DNA from: an uncultured Alphaproteobacteria bacterium
Lineage (GTDB): Bacteria; Pseudomonadota; Alphaproteobacteria; HIMB59; GCA-002718135
Assembly (NCBI GenBank): GCA_902521315.1
Contig: CABYRH010000004.1
Coordinates: 96,249 to 137,000 of the forward strand
DNA: 40,752 nt
Reading direction: 5' to 3'
Shown: piece after piece, positions 18,133-26,210 of the stretch
How the letters are laid out: every line of letters starts with the position of its first letter
Numbering within the stretch: position 1 is the first letter of the stretch
Notes under the pieces: model-generated
Seen by the model: only the letters and a program-made list of their open reading frames with translations
Databases searched by the model: none
What the model was told of the DNA's origin: nothing
Position numbers and translations under genes: made by a program

Positions 18133-18150
18133 CTTTAAGTAAAGTGTAAT
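18133..18150 (+). promoter_or_regulatory. Weak candidate Pho box before the small membrane protein and arsC
   Basis: CTTTAAG and GTGTAAT are spaced 11 bp apart, ending 30 bp before the start codon and back to back with the minus-strand box. The match is weaker than the others. Confidence 0.3.
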
Positions 18151-18180
18151 ATTCGCAATATATAGAATTTAGGAGAAGAT

Positions 18181-18408
18181 ATGACAGATTTATCAATTAA
18201 TAGAATTAAGTGGTTTAGCACCGCGTTAATTTTATCAGGAATATTATTAACCAATTTAAATGCGTATCCAATTAACATAATTATTCACGGTACAGGTGCT
18301 GTTGGTTGGTCAATTGTTGGTTATATGACAAAAGATAGAGCTCTGCTCACAAACTTTGGTTTACAACTCCCACTATTTATTTTTGGATATATTTATTTGC
18401 TAACATGA
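18181..18408 (+). CDS. Small membrane protein of unknown function
   Basis: 75 residues with two to three hydrophobic segments (FSTALILSGILLTNL, IIHGTGAVGWSIVGY, LQLPLFIFGYIYLL). The ribosome site AGGAG is 7 bp upstream. It resembles small alphaproteobacterial proteins annotated as DUF6552, with low certainty. It overlaps arsC by 4 bp (ATGA), so it is translated with arsenate reductase and may belong to the same response. Confidence 0.7.
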   Translation: MTDLSINRIKWFSTALILSGILLTNLNAYPINIIIHGTGAVGWSIVGYMTKDRALLTNFGLQLPLFIFGYIYLLT

Positions 18409-18824
18409 AAAATAAAAATATTCTTTTTATGTGTGTTGCTAATTCAGCAAGAAGTCAAATGGCTGAAGGAATTGCAAAAAAATTATATCCTAATTGCATT
18501 ATTCAAAGTGCAGGATCAGTGCCCAAAGAAGTTAATCCTAATGCTATCGAGGTTATGGGTGAAATCGATATTGATATATCAAAACATTATTCAAAAGATT
18601 TTGAAAGTTTAGACAACAAATTTAGAGATGAATTAAATACCGTTTTTACGCTTTGTAAAGAAGAGGTATGTCCAGTTTTAAATTCCAAAGCTCAGATATT
18701 TTCAATACCATTTGATGATCCGGCATCAGATCATTTTAGTTCAAACCAATTAGATAAATTTAGAGAAGTAAGAGATTCAATTTTTGATAAATTGAAAGAA
18801 CTAAAAAATTTATTTGAGAATTAA
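18405..18824 (+). CDS. arsC: Arsenate reductase, thioredoxin-linked low-molecular-weight phosphatase type
   Basis: 139 residues. The P-loop is C10-VANSAR, and the redox cysteines C84 and C89 (TLCKEEVCP) with the DDPA motif match the Cys10-Cys82-Cys89 relay of the S. aureus pI258 enzyme. It reduces arsenate to arsenite. Arsenate enters through phosphate transporters, so its place beside pit and inside a phosphate-starvation island makes sense. The likely exit channel is the AqpS-like gene at 25534. A degraded copy of its last 21 codons lies at 21775. Confidence 0.9.
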   Translation: MKNKNILFMCVANSARSQMAEGIAKKLYPNCIIQSAGSVPKEVNPNAIEVMGEIDIDISKHYSKDFESLDNKFRDELNTVFTLCKEEVCPVLNSKAQIFSIPFDDPASDHFSSNQLDKFREVRDSIFDKLKELKNLFEN

Positions 18825-18961
18825 TGAAGTTAAAAATTAATTAAATTTATAAAAATTTAATATTCCATTAATCTATCTGTAAACAATAAAATTTAAATGC
18901 TTCTTACCACTCACAGTATTATTTCCTCCTGCTAATTACCAATAATTGTGAGTGGGATTAA
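18764..18961 (+). repeat. Direct repeat, copy 1 (arsC end plus downstream element)
   Basis: The last codons of arsC and the following non-coding DNA recur at 21775-21972, about 3011 bp away. The copies are largely identical by eye with very few indels. Between them lie the acyltransferase, plcP and glycosyltransferase genes. Confidence 0.9.
18866..18883 (+). promoter_or_regulatory. Pho-box-like pair upstream of candidate RNA, copy 1
   Basis: CATTAAT and CTGTAAA are 11 bp apart. A -10-like TTAAAT follows at 18893-18898, which would place the transcript start near 18905, just before the hairpin. The pair is kept in copy 2. Confidence 0.42.
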
Positions 18962-18972
18962 TTTTTTATTTC
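18904..18972 (+). ncRNA. Candidate structured small RNA, copy 1
   Basis: CCACTCACA (18907-18915) pairs perfectly with TGTGAGTGG (18947-18955), and G-U and U-A extend the stem. The loop of about 30 bases contains TTTCCTCCTGC, an anti-Shine-Dalgarno-like CU stretch. A T6 run follows at 18962-18967, so the transcript could end there. The same structure occurs at 21914. It could also be an arsC terminator, though the loop is unusually long for that. No known RNA family recognised. Confidence 0.45.
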
Positions 18973-18986
18973 TCCTTTTTCGAGTA

Positions 18987-19004
18987 CTTTAACAATTGTT
19001 TAAC
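18987..19004 (+). promoter_or_regulatory. Candidate Pho box for the acyltransferase gene
   Basis: CTTTAAC and GTTTAAC are exactly 11 bp apart, followed by a -10-like TATAAAAT at 19008, and ending 31 bp before the ATG. Confidence 0.5.
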
Positions 19005-19035
19005 ATTATAAAATTAAGAATTTAAAGTAAATTTT

Positions 19036-19878
19036 ATGAAAATTAATAAACCAGCGCTTACCTTTTCTAACTCCGAAGTTAATCCTGTTGGAAAGATTAT
19101 TATTCAATTAACCGAATTGGGAACGGGTAAAATTAAGTTACGTAAGTTGTATGAGGATTATTTAAGAGAAAATTTACCTCCAGAGAATTTTTGGCATGAT
19201 GCAATTGAAAGATTAGGTCTCCGTGTTCAGACACATTATCATTCTAAAAGTAATATTCCTAAAAATGGCAAACTTGTAGTAATCGCTAACCATGCATTTG
19301 GAATAGCTGATGGTCTTACAATATGCTCTTTAATTAGTAAAATTAGACAAGATTACAAAATTATTACGCATAAAGTTTTACAAGGAGCAGATCTTATTAA
19401 GAATAAAATTATTCCTCTTGATTTTTCAAAAAATAGAAATGCTTTAATAAATAATATCGCTGCACGTAAAGAATGCGAAGAACACTTAAGAAATAATGGG
19501 GCACTAATCATTTTTCCATCAGGATCAGTTTCAACGAAACCAAAATTAAAAAAAGGAATCAAAGCAATAGATCGTGAATGGAAACAATTTACTTCAAAAA
19601 TAATAATGAAAACTCAATCACCTGTCCTCCCAATTTTTTTTGAAGGACAAAATAGCGAACTTTTTCATGTTGCTGATAAAATTGGGCAAGTCTTTCGATA
19701 TTCTTTAATGATATATGAACTTAAAAGAAGAATGGGAAAAAAAATTGATGTTCATATTGGACAAAGAATACCCTTTGAAACCATAAAAGAAATTGGCAAT
19801 CTTATAGAGATTACAAAATTTTTAAGGAATAGCACTTATAGATTAGATCCAAGTAATAAAAACTCAATATTTAATTAA
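19036..19878 (+). CDS. PlsC-like lysophospholipid/acyl-lipid acyltransferase
   Basis: 280 residues. Motif I is NHAFGIADG (H86, D92), the form seen in the hemolysin/OlsA-related branch (NHPFGG-D-type), and IFPSGSVS at 159-166 is motif III. It should transfer an acyl group to a glycerol- or amino-lipid at the inner membrane. An uncharged N-terminal stretch but no clear transmembrane helix, so peripheral. It sits inside the direct-repeat-bounded cassette with plcP and a glycosyltransferase. A role in re-acylating diacylglycerol or building a phosphorus-free lipid is inferred. Confidence 0.75.
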   Translation: MKINKPALTFSNSEVNPVGKIIIQLTELGTGKIKLRKLYEDYLRENLPPENFWHDAIERLGLRVQTHYHSKSNIPKNGKLVVIANHAFGIADGLTICSLISKIRQDYKIITHKVLQGADLIKNKIIPLDFSKNRNALINNIAARKECEEHLRNNGALIIFPSGSVSTKPKLKKGIKAIDREWKQFTSKIIMKTQSPVLPIFFEGQNSELFHVADKIGQVFRYSLMIYELKRRMGKKIDVHIGQRIPFETIKEIGNLIEITKFLRNSTYRLDPSNKNSIFN

Positions 19879-19899
19879 TACTTCTGTAAAAAAAAATTT

Positions 19900-19928
19900 A
19901 GTTAATGTAATTGAAATAAAATTTTAAC
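19900..19928 (+). promoter_or_regulatory. Candidate Pho box (three heptamers) for plcP copy 1
   Basis: AGTTAAT, TTGAAAT and TTTTAAC are in 11-bp phase with A-rich spacers and end 27 bp before the start codon. Confidence 0.5.
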
Positions 19929-19955
19929 AAATTCTTTCTATTATTTATTAATAAA

Positions 19956-20762
19956 ATGAAAGATCAGCAATCAGTTTCATATTATAGAACTATATGGATA
20001 TCTGATCTTCATCTAGGAACAGAAAATAGCAAGAGTGAAATGCTTCTTGAATTTTTGAGATCAACAGATTCAAAATATTTATTTTTAGTTGGCGATATTA
20101 TTGATGCATGGAGAATGAAAAAAAAAATTTATTGGCATCAAACTCATAATGACATTATCCAGAAGATTTTGCGTAAAGCAAGAAAAGGTACAAAAGTAAT
20201 ATTTATCCCAGGTAATCATGACGAACTTGTGAAAAGTTACACAAGTTTTTCACTAGGGAATATATCAATAAAAAATAAGTTTACACACAAATTAGCTGAT
20301 GGAAGAAATGCCCTTGTTTTACATGGTGATGAATTTGATGCAGTTATATTAAACGCTAAATGGCTGGCAAGTATTGGGTCATCTCTATACGAATTTATAT
20401 TAAAGTTGAATAACTATCTAAATTTTGTCAGAAGAAAACTAGGTCTATCTTATTGGTCATTATCTCAATTTCTCAAACATCAAACAAAAAGAGCCACGAA
20501 TTTTATTTCTAACTTTGAGTTTGCCGTATCTGATAGTGCTAAAAGAGCAAATGCTGATGTTGTTGTGTGCGGCCATATTCATAAGCCCATTATAAAAAAA
20601 TTAAATGGAGTTTTATATTGCAATGATGGTGATTGGGTTGAGAGTTGTTCTGCGCTAGTGGAAAATAATGAGGGACAATTATCCCTTATTGACTGGTCAA
20701 TTGAAAGAGAAAAAATTTTTCAACATAAACATAACAAACTAGCAGAAAGTGTATTAGTGTGA
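19956..20762 (+). CDS. plcP: PlcP phospholipase C for lipid remodelling, copy 1
   Basis: 268 residues, calcineurin-like metallophosphoesterase. Metal-site residues are D17 and H19 (SDLHLG), D47 (GDIID), N87 to D89 (GNHDE), H123 (LHGDEFD), H207 and H209 (GHIHKP). This fits PlcP, which removes phosphate head groups from phospholipids under phosphate starvation, giving diacylglycerol for glycolipids. UDP-diacylglucosamine pyrophosphatase LpxH is a relative, but the adjoining glycosyltransferase argues for PlcP. It overlaps that gene by 4 bp (GTGA). A close paralogue, clearly more than half identical by eye, is at 27202. Confidence 0.85.
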   Translation: MKDQQSVSYYRTIWISDLHLGTENSKSEMLLEFLRSTDSKYLFLVGDIIDAWRMKKKIYWHQTHNDIIQKILRKARKGTKVIFIPGNHDELVKSYTSFSLGNISIKNKFTHKLADGRNALVLHGDEFDAVILNAKWLASIGSSLYEFILKLNNYLNFVRRKLGLSYWSLSQFLKHQTKRATNFISNFEFAVSDSAKRANADVVVCGHIHKPIIKKLNGVLYCNDGDWVESCSALVENNEGQLSLIDWSIEREKIFQHKHNKLAESVLV

Positions 20763-21754
20763 AAAAATTAGCGATCATTACCGATGCTTGGCTTCCCCAA
20801 GTTAATGGTGTGGTAAATACATACCAACATATTAATCCATTTTTAAAACAAAAGTATCAAATTGAAGTACTCCACCCAATGATGTTTACTAATTTTAGTT
20901 ATCCTTGGTATAAGGAAATAAAAATAGCAATTAATACAAAAAAAATAACAGAAAAATTTTTTGGTGATTATGATCCAGATGTTATACATATTGCCACTGA
21001 AGGACCAGTTGGAATTGCGGGGAAAAAATTCTGTGAGAATAATAAGTTGAGATATACAACCTCTTTTCATACGAGATTTCCAGAATATATAGAGCAAAGA
21101 ATAATGATACCAAAAATAATTGGGTACTCTTTTTTAAAAAATTTTCATAAAAATGCATGTAATGTATTGGTCCCAACAATATCTATGCGTAACGAATTAA
21201 CTAAATATCAATTTCAAAATCTTAAAATTTGGTCAAGGGGAGTTAATACTGAATTATTTAATCCTTTAAAAAGAAAAAAGGGAATGAAAAAGTATATTGT
21301 TTACATTGGTAGGGTTTCATTAGAAAAAAACATCGAAGCGTTTTTAGAAATAAGAACTAAGATGCATAAAATTGTTGTTGGAGATGGTCCAGAAAAGCAA
21401 CGATTACAAAATAAATATCCATATGTGTCTTTCGTTGGGATGAAAAAAGGTCTAGATCTAGCAAACTATTATGCAAATGCTGAAGCATTGGTATTCCCAT
21501 CCAAAACAGATACATTTGGAAATGTAATTTTAGAGTCTTTAGCCTCTGGCACACCAGTGGCTGCTTACCCAGTAACAGGTCCTAAAGATATTTTAAAAAA
21601 CTCATTAATTGATAGCCTTGATAATAATATTGAAAACTCACTTAATAAAGCCTTAAAGATTGATAGAAAAGATTGTAGAAAATTTGCAATGCAATTTACT
21701 TGGGATAAATGTGCAAATCAATTTCTATCAAATGTTGTAAATGCAAAAAATTAA
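20759..21754 (+). CDS. Agt-type diacylglycerol glycosyltransferase, copy 1
   Basis: 331 residues, GT-B fold, GT4 family. The N-terminus is ITDAWLPQVNGVVNTY, the SQD2/Agt opening, with TSFHTRFPEY mid-domain. The C-domain has YIGRVSLEKNIE, VVGDGPE and the EX7E-like stretch FPSKTDTFGNVILESLASGTP. Such enzymes add glucose or glucuronate to diacylglycerol made by PlcP. GTG start overlapping the plcP stop, so coupled. The sugar donor cannot be read from sequence. Confidence 0.83.
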   Translation: MKKLAIITDAWLPQVNGVVNTYQHINPFLKQKYQIEVLHPMMFTNFSYPWYKEIKIAINTKKITEKFFGDYDPDVIHIATEGPVGIAGKKFCENNKLRYTTSFHTRFPEYIEQRIMIPKIIGYSFLKNFHKNACNVLVPTISMRNELTKYQFQNLKIWSRGVNTELFNPLKRKKGMKKYIVYIGRVSLEKNIEAFLEIRTKMHKIVVGDGPEKQRLQNKYPYVSFVGMKKGLDLANYYANAEALVFPSKTDTFGNVILESLASGTPVAAYPVTGPKDILKNSLIDSLDNNIENSLNKALKIDRKDCRKFAMQFTWDKCANQFLSNVVNAKN

Positions 21755-21774
21755 TTTTAAAATTATAGTTACTA

Positions 21775-21838
21775 AGAAGTAAGAGATTCAATTTTCAAAA
21801 ATTGAAGGAACTAAAAAATTTATTTGAAAACCAATAAA
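21775..21838 (+). pseudogene. Remnant of the arsC 3' end
   Basis: Aligns base by base with the last 21 arsC codons. One base is missing after EVRDSIF, which creates a stop. No start or upstream part of arsC is present, so it is a duplication scar and not a gene. Confidence 0.8.
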
Positions 21839-21875
21839 TTAAAAAATTAGTTTAATTTATAAAAATTTAATATTC

Positions 21876-21893
21876 TATTAACACGTCTGTAAA
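21876..21893 (+). promoter_or_regulatory. Pho-box-like pair upstream of candidate RNA, copy 2
   Basis: TATTAAC and CTGTAAA are 11 bp apart. Three bases of the first heptamer and the spacer changed from copy 1 but the motif and phase are kept. A -10-like TTTAAT follows. Confidence 0.42.
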
Positions 21894-21913
21894 AAATAAA
21901 ATTTAATTACATC

Positions 21914-21980
21914 TTACCACTCGCAGTATTATTTCTTCCTGCTTATGTCCAATTATTGTGAGTGGGATTAAATTCCATTT
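21914..21980 (+). ncRNA. Candidate structured small RNA, copy 2
   Basis: CCACTCGCA (21917-21925) faces TGTGAGTGG (21957-21965). The A-to-G change from copy 1 gives a G-U pair, so the stem is preserved. The loop keeps TATTATTTCTTCCTGC. The following T runs are weaker than in copy 1. It converges on ppk1 with no gap, so its transcript could touch the ppk1 message end. Confidence 0.42.
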
Positions 21981-24080
21981 TCAAATTTTTAAATTAGACT
22001 TAGCTCTAGATTTGAGTTTTGCTGAACCCCTCCCAGACAAGCTTGGATTTTTGATAAAAAAATTGTGAGAGGAAAATTTTTTTTCTTTGCTTGATATTTC
22101 TTTTTTCTGATAATTGCCATTACTCAACATTTGCCAAGAATTTGTATTATCTGCCATACTGGCAATTAAGATCTGATTTAATATTTGTTCATGTACAGTT
22201 TCATTTTCAATAGGGATGAATGTTTCAACCCGCCTATCTAGATTTCTTTGCATTAAATCGGCAGAAGAAATAAACAAGATATTTTTTCTATGAGGGAATT
22301 TATGACCGTTATAAAAACAATATATTCTCGTATGTTCTAAAAAACGACCAATTATACTTTTAACAACTATATTTTCCGATAGATTTTCTTTACCAGGTAT
22401 TAGAGAGCAAATTCCTCTTATCAACAATTCAATTTTTACATTTTTTTGAGATGCTTTATAAAATTCATCAATAATTTGTTTATCAACAAGAGAATTACAC
22501 TTACATACTATTCCAGATGGTTTATTTTTTCCAGCATTTGTAATTTCATTTCTAATTAGTTCATTTAATTTGTTTCTTGCAGTTATTGGAGAATATACTA
22601 TTTTTTTTATTGTGGTTGGTTCTGAATAACTAGTTAAATAATTAAACATTTTTGCAGCATCATTTGTTAATGTTTTGTCACAGGTGAAGTAAGATAAATC
22701 CATATAAACTCTTGCATTTCTTGGGTGATAATTACCTGTTCCATAATGTGCGTAATTTACAACAGAATTCATTTGCTTCCTTGTTACAAGTGTAATTTTT
22801 GCATGAGTTTTCATATCAATATTGCCAAAAACAACTTGCGCTCCAGCTAATTCTAATTCTTTTGCCCATTTTAAGTTACGCTCTTCATCAAAACGTGCTT
22901 GCAACTCTATAATGACAGTTACTAATTTTCCTTTTTGTGCTGCTCTAACTAAACTTGCTTCTATTGGTGAGTCATCAGTAGTTCGGTATAAAGTATGTTT
23001 TATTGATAAGACTTTTGGGTCATCTGCAGCTTGATCAATAAACTGAGTCACTACTTCAAAAGATTCAAAAGGGTGATGAATAACAATATCTTTATTTGCT
23101 ATAGCTTTAAAATAATCATTTTTAAAATCTTTAATTCTTTCAGGAAATCGTACCTTAAATTTTGGAAAAAATAATTTTTTAAAATCTTTCAAAAAAATTG
23201 ACTCTATACTCGAAAGATTAACGGGTATTGGCAGTTTATATGTATTTACATCCTTATAGTTAAGTTTTTTATTTATGAATTTAATTAAGTGACTAGATAT
23301 ACTTTCATCAAAATCAATTCTTATTACCTCTTGTCTTCTTCTCTCAAAAATAGCTTTTTGAAATACTAAAAATAAATCTTCTCCCTCACCACCTAATTCT
23401 AATTCACTATTCCTAATTGGTCTAAAAACACCTTTATCCAAAACCCTATCACACTGGAAAATTTCTTTTAGAGAAATAAGTAGGGCTGTCTCCATAGATA
23501 CAAAACGTGTTTTTTTACCAGGTAATTTAATAAATTTTTCTAATCCCTCTGGCACTCTCAGTATTCCATAAAAAGTTTTTTTATTATTTATTAAACGACA
23601 TACTAAGGTTGTTTCTTTATTTGGTATAAAAGGAAATGGGTGAGATGGATCAATAATAATTGGCGTTAAAACTCCCCAATTATTTTCTTCTAAATAATTT
23701 TTAATAAATGTTTTATCTTTTGTTTTCAGTGTTTTTTCTACATCTATATGGATTTTGTTTTCTGAAAGCTCTCTTAGTAAATCTATCCATATTGATTTTA
23801 TATTTGAAATCATCTTCGATGTTTCTTTATCTATCAGCTTGAGTTGTTGTTGTGGTGTTAATCCATCAAAACTTTTATTTCGTGAAAATTTTTGAACATT
23901 CAATCCTGCTACTCTAACCATAAAAAATTCATCTAAATTAGAGAATGCTATTGATAAAAATCTAACCCTTTCTAAAAGTGGAATTTTACTATCAGATGTC
24001 TGACTTAAGACTCTTTCATTGAATTTTAGCCAAGACAATTCCCTGTTTGCATAGTTATAAGTGGTATTTTTTTTTAACAT
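21981..24080 (-). CDS. ppk1: Polyphosphate kinase 1
   Basis: 699 residues, full length for PPK1. The N domain opens with NRELSWLKFNERVL. The head domain follows. The catalytic C domains contain THAKITLVTRK (phosphorylated histidine), the second histidine in HTRIYCFYNGH, and SSADLMQRNLDRRVE. It makes polyphosphate from ATP. The C-terminal tail is strongly basic. It lies 60 bp after sixA on the same strand. Confidence 0.95.
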   Translation of the reverse strand: MLKKNTTYNYANRELSWLKFNERVLSQTSDSKIPLLERVRFLSIAFSNLDEFFMVRVAGLNVQKFSRNKSFDGLTPQQQLKLIDKETSKMISNIKSIWIDLLRELSENKIHIDVEKTLKTKDKTFIKNYLEENNWGVLTPIIIDPSHPFPFIPNKETTLVCRLINNKKTFYGILRVPEGLEKFIKLPGKKTRFVSMETALLISLKEIFQCDRVLDKGVFRPIRNSELELGGEGEDLFLVFQKAIFERRRQEVIRIDFDESISSHLIKFINKKLNYKDVNTYKLPIPVNLSSIESIFLKDFKKLFFPKFKVRFPERIKDFKNDYFKAIANKDIVIHHPFESFEVVTQFIDQAADDPKVLSIKHTLYRTTDDSPIEASLVRAAQKGKLVTVIIELQARFDEERNLKWAKELELAGAQVVFGNIDMKTHAKITLVTRKQMNSVVNYAHYGTGNYHPRNARVYMDLSYFTCDKTLTNDAAKMFNYLTSYSEPTTIKKIVYSPITARNKLNELIRNEITNAGKNKPSGIVCKCNSLVDKQIIDEFYKASQKNVKIELLIRGICSLIPGKENLSENIVVKSIIGRFLEHTRIYCFYNGHKFPHRKNILFISSADLMQRNLDRRVETFIPIENETVHEQILNQILIASMADNTNSWQMLSNGNYQKKEISSKEKKFSSHNFFIKNPSLSGRGSAKLKSRAKSNLKI

Positions 24081-24140
24081 AATTTTTTTTTATATTTTTT
24101 AGGTATAAAAAAAACATGTTCATAAAAAATTCATATTTCT

Positions 24141-24599
24141 TTAATAATTTTTATTTTTTGGTTTTAAAATTTTATCAATAGTCCAGCTATTTTTAAAGGA
24201 TATTATAGCAAAAGCACAGGTTGGAAAATGTTCAATATTTGAATTACATAAAATATTAATTGATTCTATCAAACTAGGGTTGTGTCCAATGATAAGAGTA
24301 TTTTTTTTTAATTTTTTAATTTTTCTTACAAGTATATTTGGTGGGCATTCATAAATATCGTTATCAATTGTAAATTTTACTGAGCGATCAAATGAATTAG
24401 AAATTATATCATATGTGCTAGTTGTTCTTTTAGAAGGAGAACATATTATCTGATTAATTTGAAATTTTCTTTTATCTAATATTTTAGAAAATTGTTTTGC
24501 GTTTCTCATACCTCTTTTATTCAGCGGCCTATCAATGTCATCAAGTTCTAAATTATCCCAACTAGATTTGGCGTGACGTAATAAATAGACTTGTAGCAT
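24141..24599 (-). CDS. sixA: SixA-type histidine phosphatase
   Basis: 152 residues. LLRHAKSSWD at the N-terminus gives the catalytic H9 of the RHG branch, followed by DRPLNKRG, CSPSKRT and IIGHNPSL (second histidine). SixA dephosphorylates phosphohistidine proteins. Just upstream of ppk1 and divergent from ppx with 32 bp between the two starts, so it belongs to the polyphosphate group. Its true substrate here is open. Confidence 0.87.
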   Translation of the reverse strand: MLQVYLLRHAKSSWDNLELDDIDRPLNKRGMRNAKQFSKILDKRKFQINQIICSPSKRTTSTYDIISNSFDRSVKFTIDNDIYECPPNILVRKIKKLKKNTLIIGHNPSLIESINILCNSNIEHFPTCAFAIISFKNSWTIDKILKPKNKNY

Positions 24600-24631
24600 T
24601 CGAGTTTAATACTTTAGATGTATACATTTCC

Positions 24632-25537
24632 ATGGCTAAAAAGAAAAATAAAAATCCCATAACAGTTATTGATCTAGGCTCTAATACATTTAGACTAGTT
24701 ATATACGCGCAAGCTATTCATCCTTTTCCAATACTTTATCAAAAAAGAGAATTCTTAAAATTAGGTGAAAGTATTAAAATAGGTAAACTCCCATCGATAA
24801 AAATAAAAGAAGCTATAAAATGCTTAGAAGAATATATTAAGATTGCAAAAGATTATGAGTCCTCAGATATTCATATGATTGCAACGGCCGCAATTCGTGA
24901 AACAATAAATGGAAAAGAAATTATTGAACCCTTCAAGAAAAAAAAGTCAGTTAGAGTAGAAGTGCTCTCACCAAAAAATGAGGCTAAATGCGGATCCCTA
25001 GGTGTAATTAGTTCAATAAAAAATCCAATCGGTTTAGTTGCTGACTTGGGAGGTGGAAGTTTAGAACTTAGTACTATAAAAAATGAAAACATACTTGAAA
25101 CTAAAAGTTTAAAAATTGGCATCTTAAGAAGTGAATCTGATATGTACAAAACTACTAAAATTAAATTTGATAATTTTTTATTTTCTAAATTTAAAAACCA
25201 ATCTCTTAAATTTTCTAAAAACGTAGAAAATATTTATGTTATTGGAGGCATGTGGCGCAATCTTGCAAAACTTCATTTGCACCTAAATGGAATCAAGAAA
25301 AATAAATTACATGGGTACATGATACCATTTTCAGAGTTAGAAATATTTTATCACAAATTATACTCTATGGAAAAAAAACAAATTCAAAAATTGAATGTTG
25401 TCCAACCCAATCGATTAGATAAATTAAAATTATCTACATATATTTTATTTAGCCTTGCTTCATTTTATAACATTAAAAATATTATTTTTGTAAGATATGG
25501 AATCCGTGAAGGCTACTTGTACAATATGTTGAACTAA
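24632..25537 (+). CDS. ppx: Exopolyphosphatase / GppA-family phosphatase
   Basis: 301 residues, the actin-like ASKHA fold without the C-terminal HD domain of E. coli Ppx. VIDLGSNTFRLVIY is the first phosphate-binding loop, ATAAIRE the middle motif, VADLGGGSLELS the second loop. It releases phosphate from polyphosphate or acts on pppGpp. The divergent ppk1 group suggests polyphosphate. It overlaps the convergent aquaporin gene end by 4 bp. Confidence 0.9.
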   Translation: MAKKKNKNPITVIDLGSNTFRLVIYAQAIHPFPILYQKREFLKLGESIKIGKLPSIKIKEAIKCLEEYIKIAKDYESSDIHMIATAAIRETINGKEIIEPFKKKKSVRVEVLSPKNEAKCGSLGVISSIKNPIGLVADLGGGSLELSTIKNENILETKSLKIGILRSESDMYKTTKIKFDNFLFSKFKNQSLKFSKNVENIYVIGGMWRNLAKLHLHLNGIKKNKLHGYMIPFSELEIFYHKLYSMEKKQIQKLNVVQPNRLDKLKLSTYILFSLASFYNIKNIIFVRYGIREGYLYNMLN

Positions 25538-26196
25538 TTTTTAAAAAACAATCTAACAATAACTGTAGCAATAAGAGCACCAATAATCTGAGCTAAAATA
25601 AAACCTAGAACACTTGATGGACTTATCCCACTAAAGCTATCTGTAAACATTCTTCCTATAGTTACTGCTGGATTTGCAAAACTTGTTGATGAAGTAAACC
25701 AATATCCTGCGGTAATAAATAGAGCTACACCAATAGCTATTCTTTCCTTGTTTACCTCTTTTAATATAAAAATAGTTAATAATAATCCAACAGTTGCAAT
25801 TATTTCTGAAAAGAATTTAAATACCCCAACTCTTTCATTGAGTGACCATTCAATTATAGGATATTCAAAATACCAATTTGCAGTTAAACAACCAAATATA
25901 GCAGCAATAATCTGAGTAATAATAAAAATTATTCCGTAATTAATAGGAATATTTTTTTGGATAATATCACTTAATACAACAGCAGGATTAAAGTACGCTC
26001 CTGAGATATTAATAAACATAGAAATAATTACATATAAAATGGCACCTGTTGCGATAGTGTTTCCTAGTAATATTATACCAAGGTCATTTGACATTAACTC
26101 TCCCATAATTCCACTACCTACAACTGTTAGTACAAGAAAATATGTCCCGATAAATTCTGCTAGTATTTTTTGTCTTAAAGAAAATGTCACTATCAA
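25534..26196 (-). CDS. Aquaporin of the AqpS-like type
   Basis: 220 residues, six helices and both pore motifs NPA at 70-72 (YFNPAVVLSD) and 175-177 (FANPAVTIGR). The sequence TSSTSFANPAVTIGRMFTDSF with following GI fits the channels found beside arsC, such as S. meliloti AqpS, which lets arsenite out. arsC is about 7 kb away in the same island. It is the last gene of the plcP2-agt2 operon (14-bp gap). Glycerol passage is an alternative. Confidence 0.82.
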   Translation of the reverse strand: MIVTFSLRQKILAEFIGTYFLVLTVVGSGIMGELMSNDLGIILLGNTIATGAILYVIISMFINISGAYFNPAVVLSDIIQKNIPINYGIIFIITQIIAAIFGCLTANWYFEYPIIEWSLNERVGVFKFFSEIIATVGLLLTIFILKEVNKERIAIGVALFITAGYWFTSSTSFANPAVTIGRMFTDSFSGISPSSVLGFILAQIIGALIATVIVRLFFKN

Positions 26197-26210
26197 ATTA
26201 CCCTAAATAA

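Larger units (their letters stand above)
21775..21972 (+). repeat. Direct repeat, copy 2
   Basis: Second copy of 18764-18961, with scattered substitutions and one clear base deletion in the former coding part. It ends just before the ppk1 stop (21981, minus strand). Confidence 0.9.

Noticed and set aside
18907-18955. Reading the conserved hairpin as a simple arsC terminator
   Set aside because: The stem closes a loop of about 30 bases, which is long for an intrinsic terminator, and both copies keep promoter-like signals upstream. It is not excluded, so the RNA call stays below 0.5.
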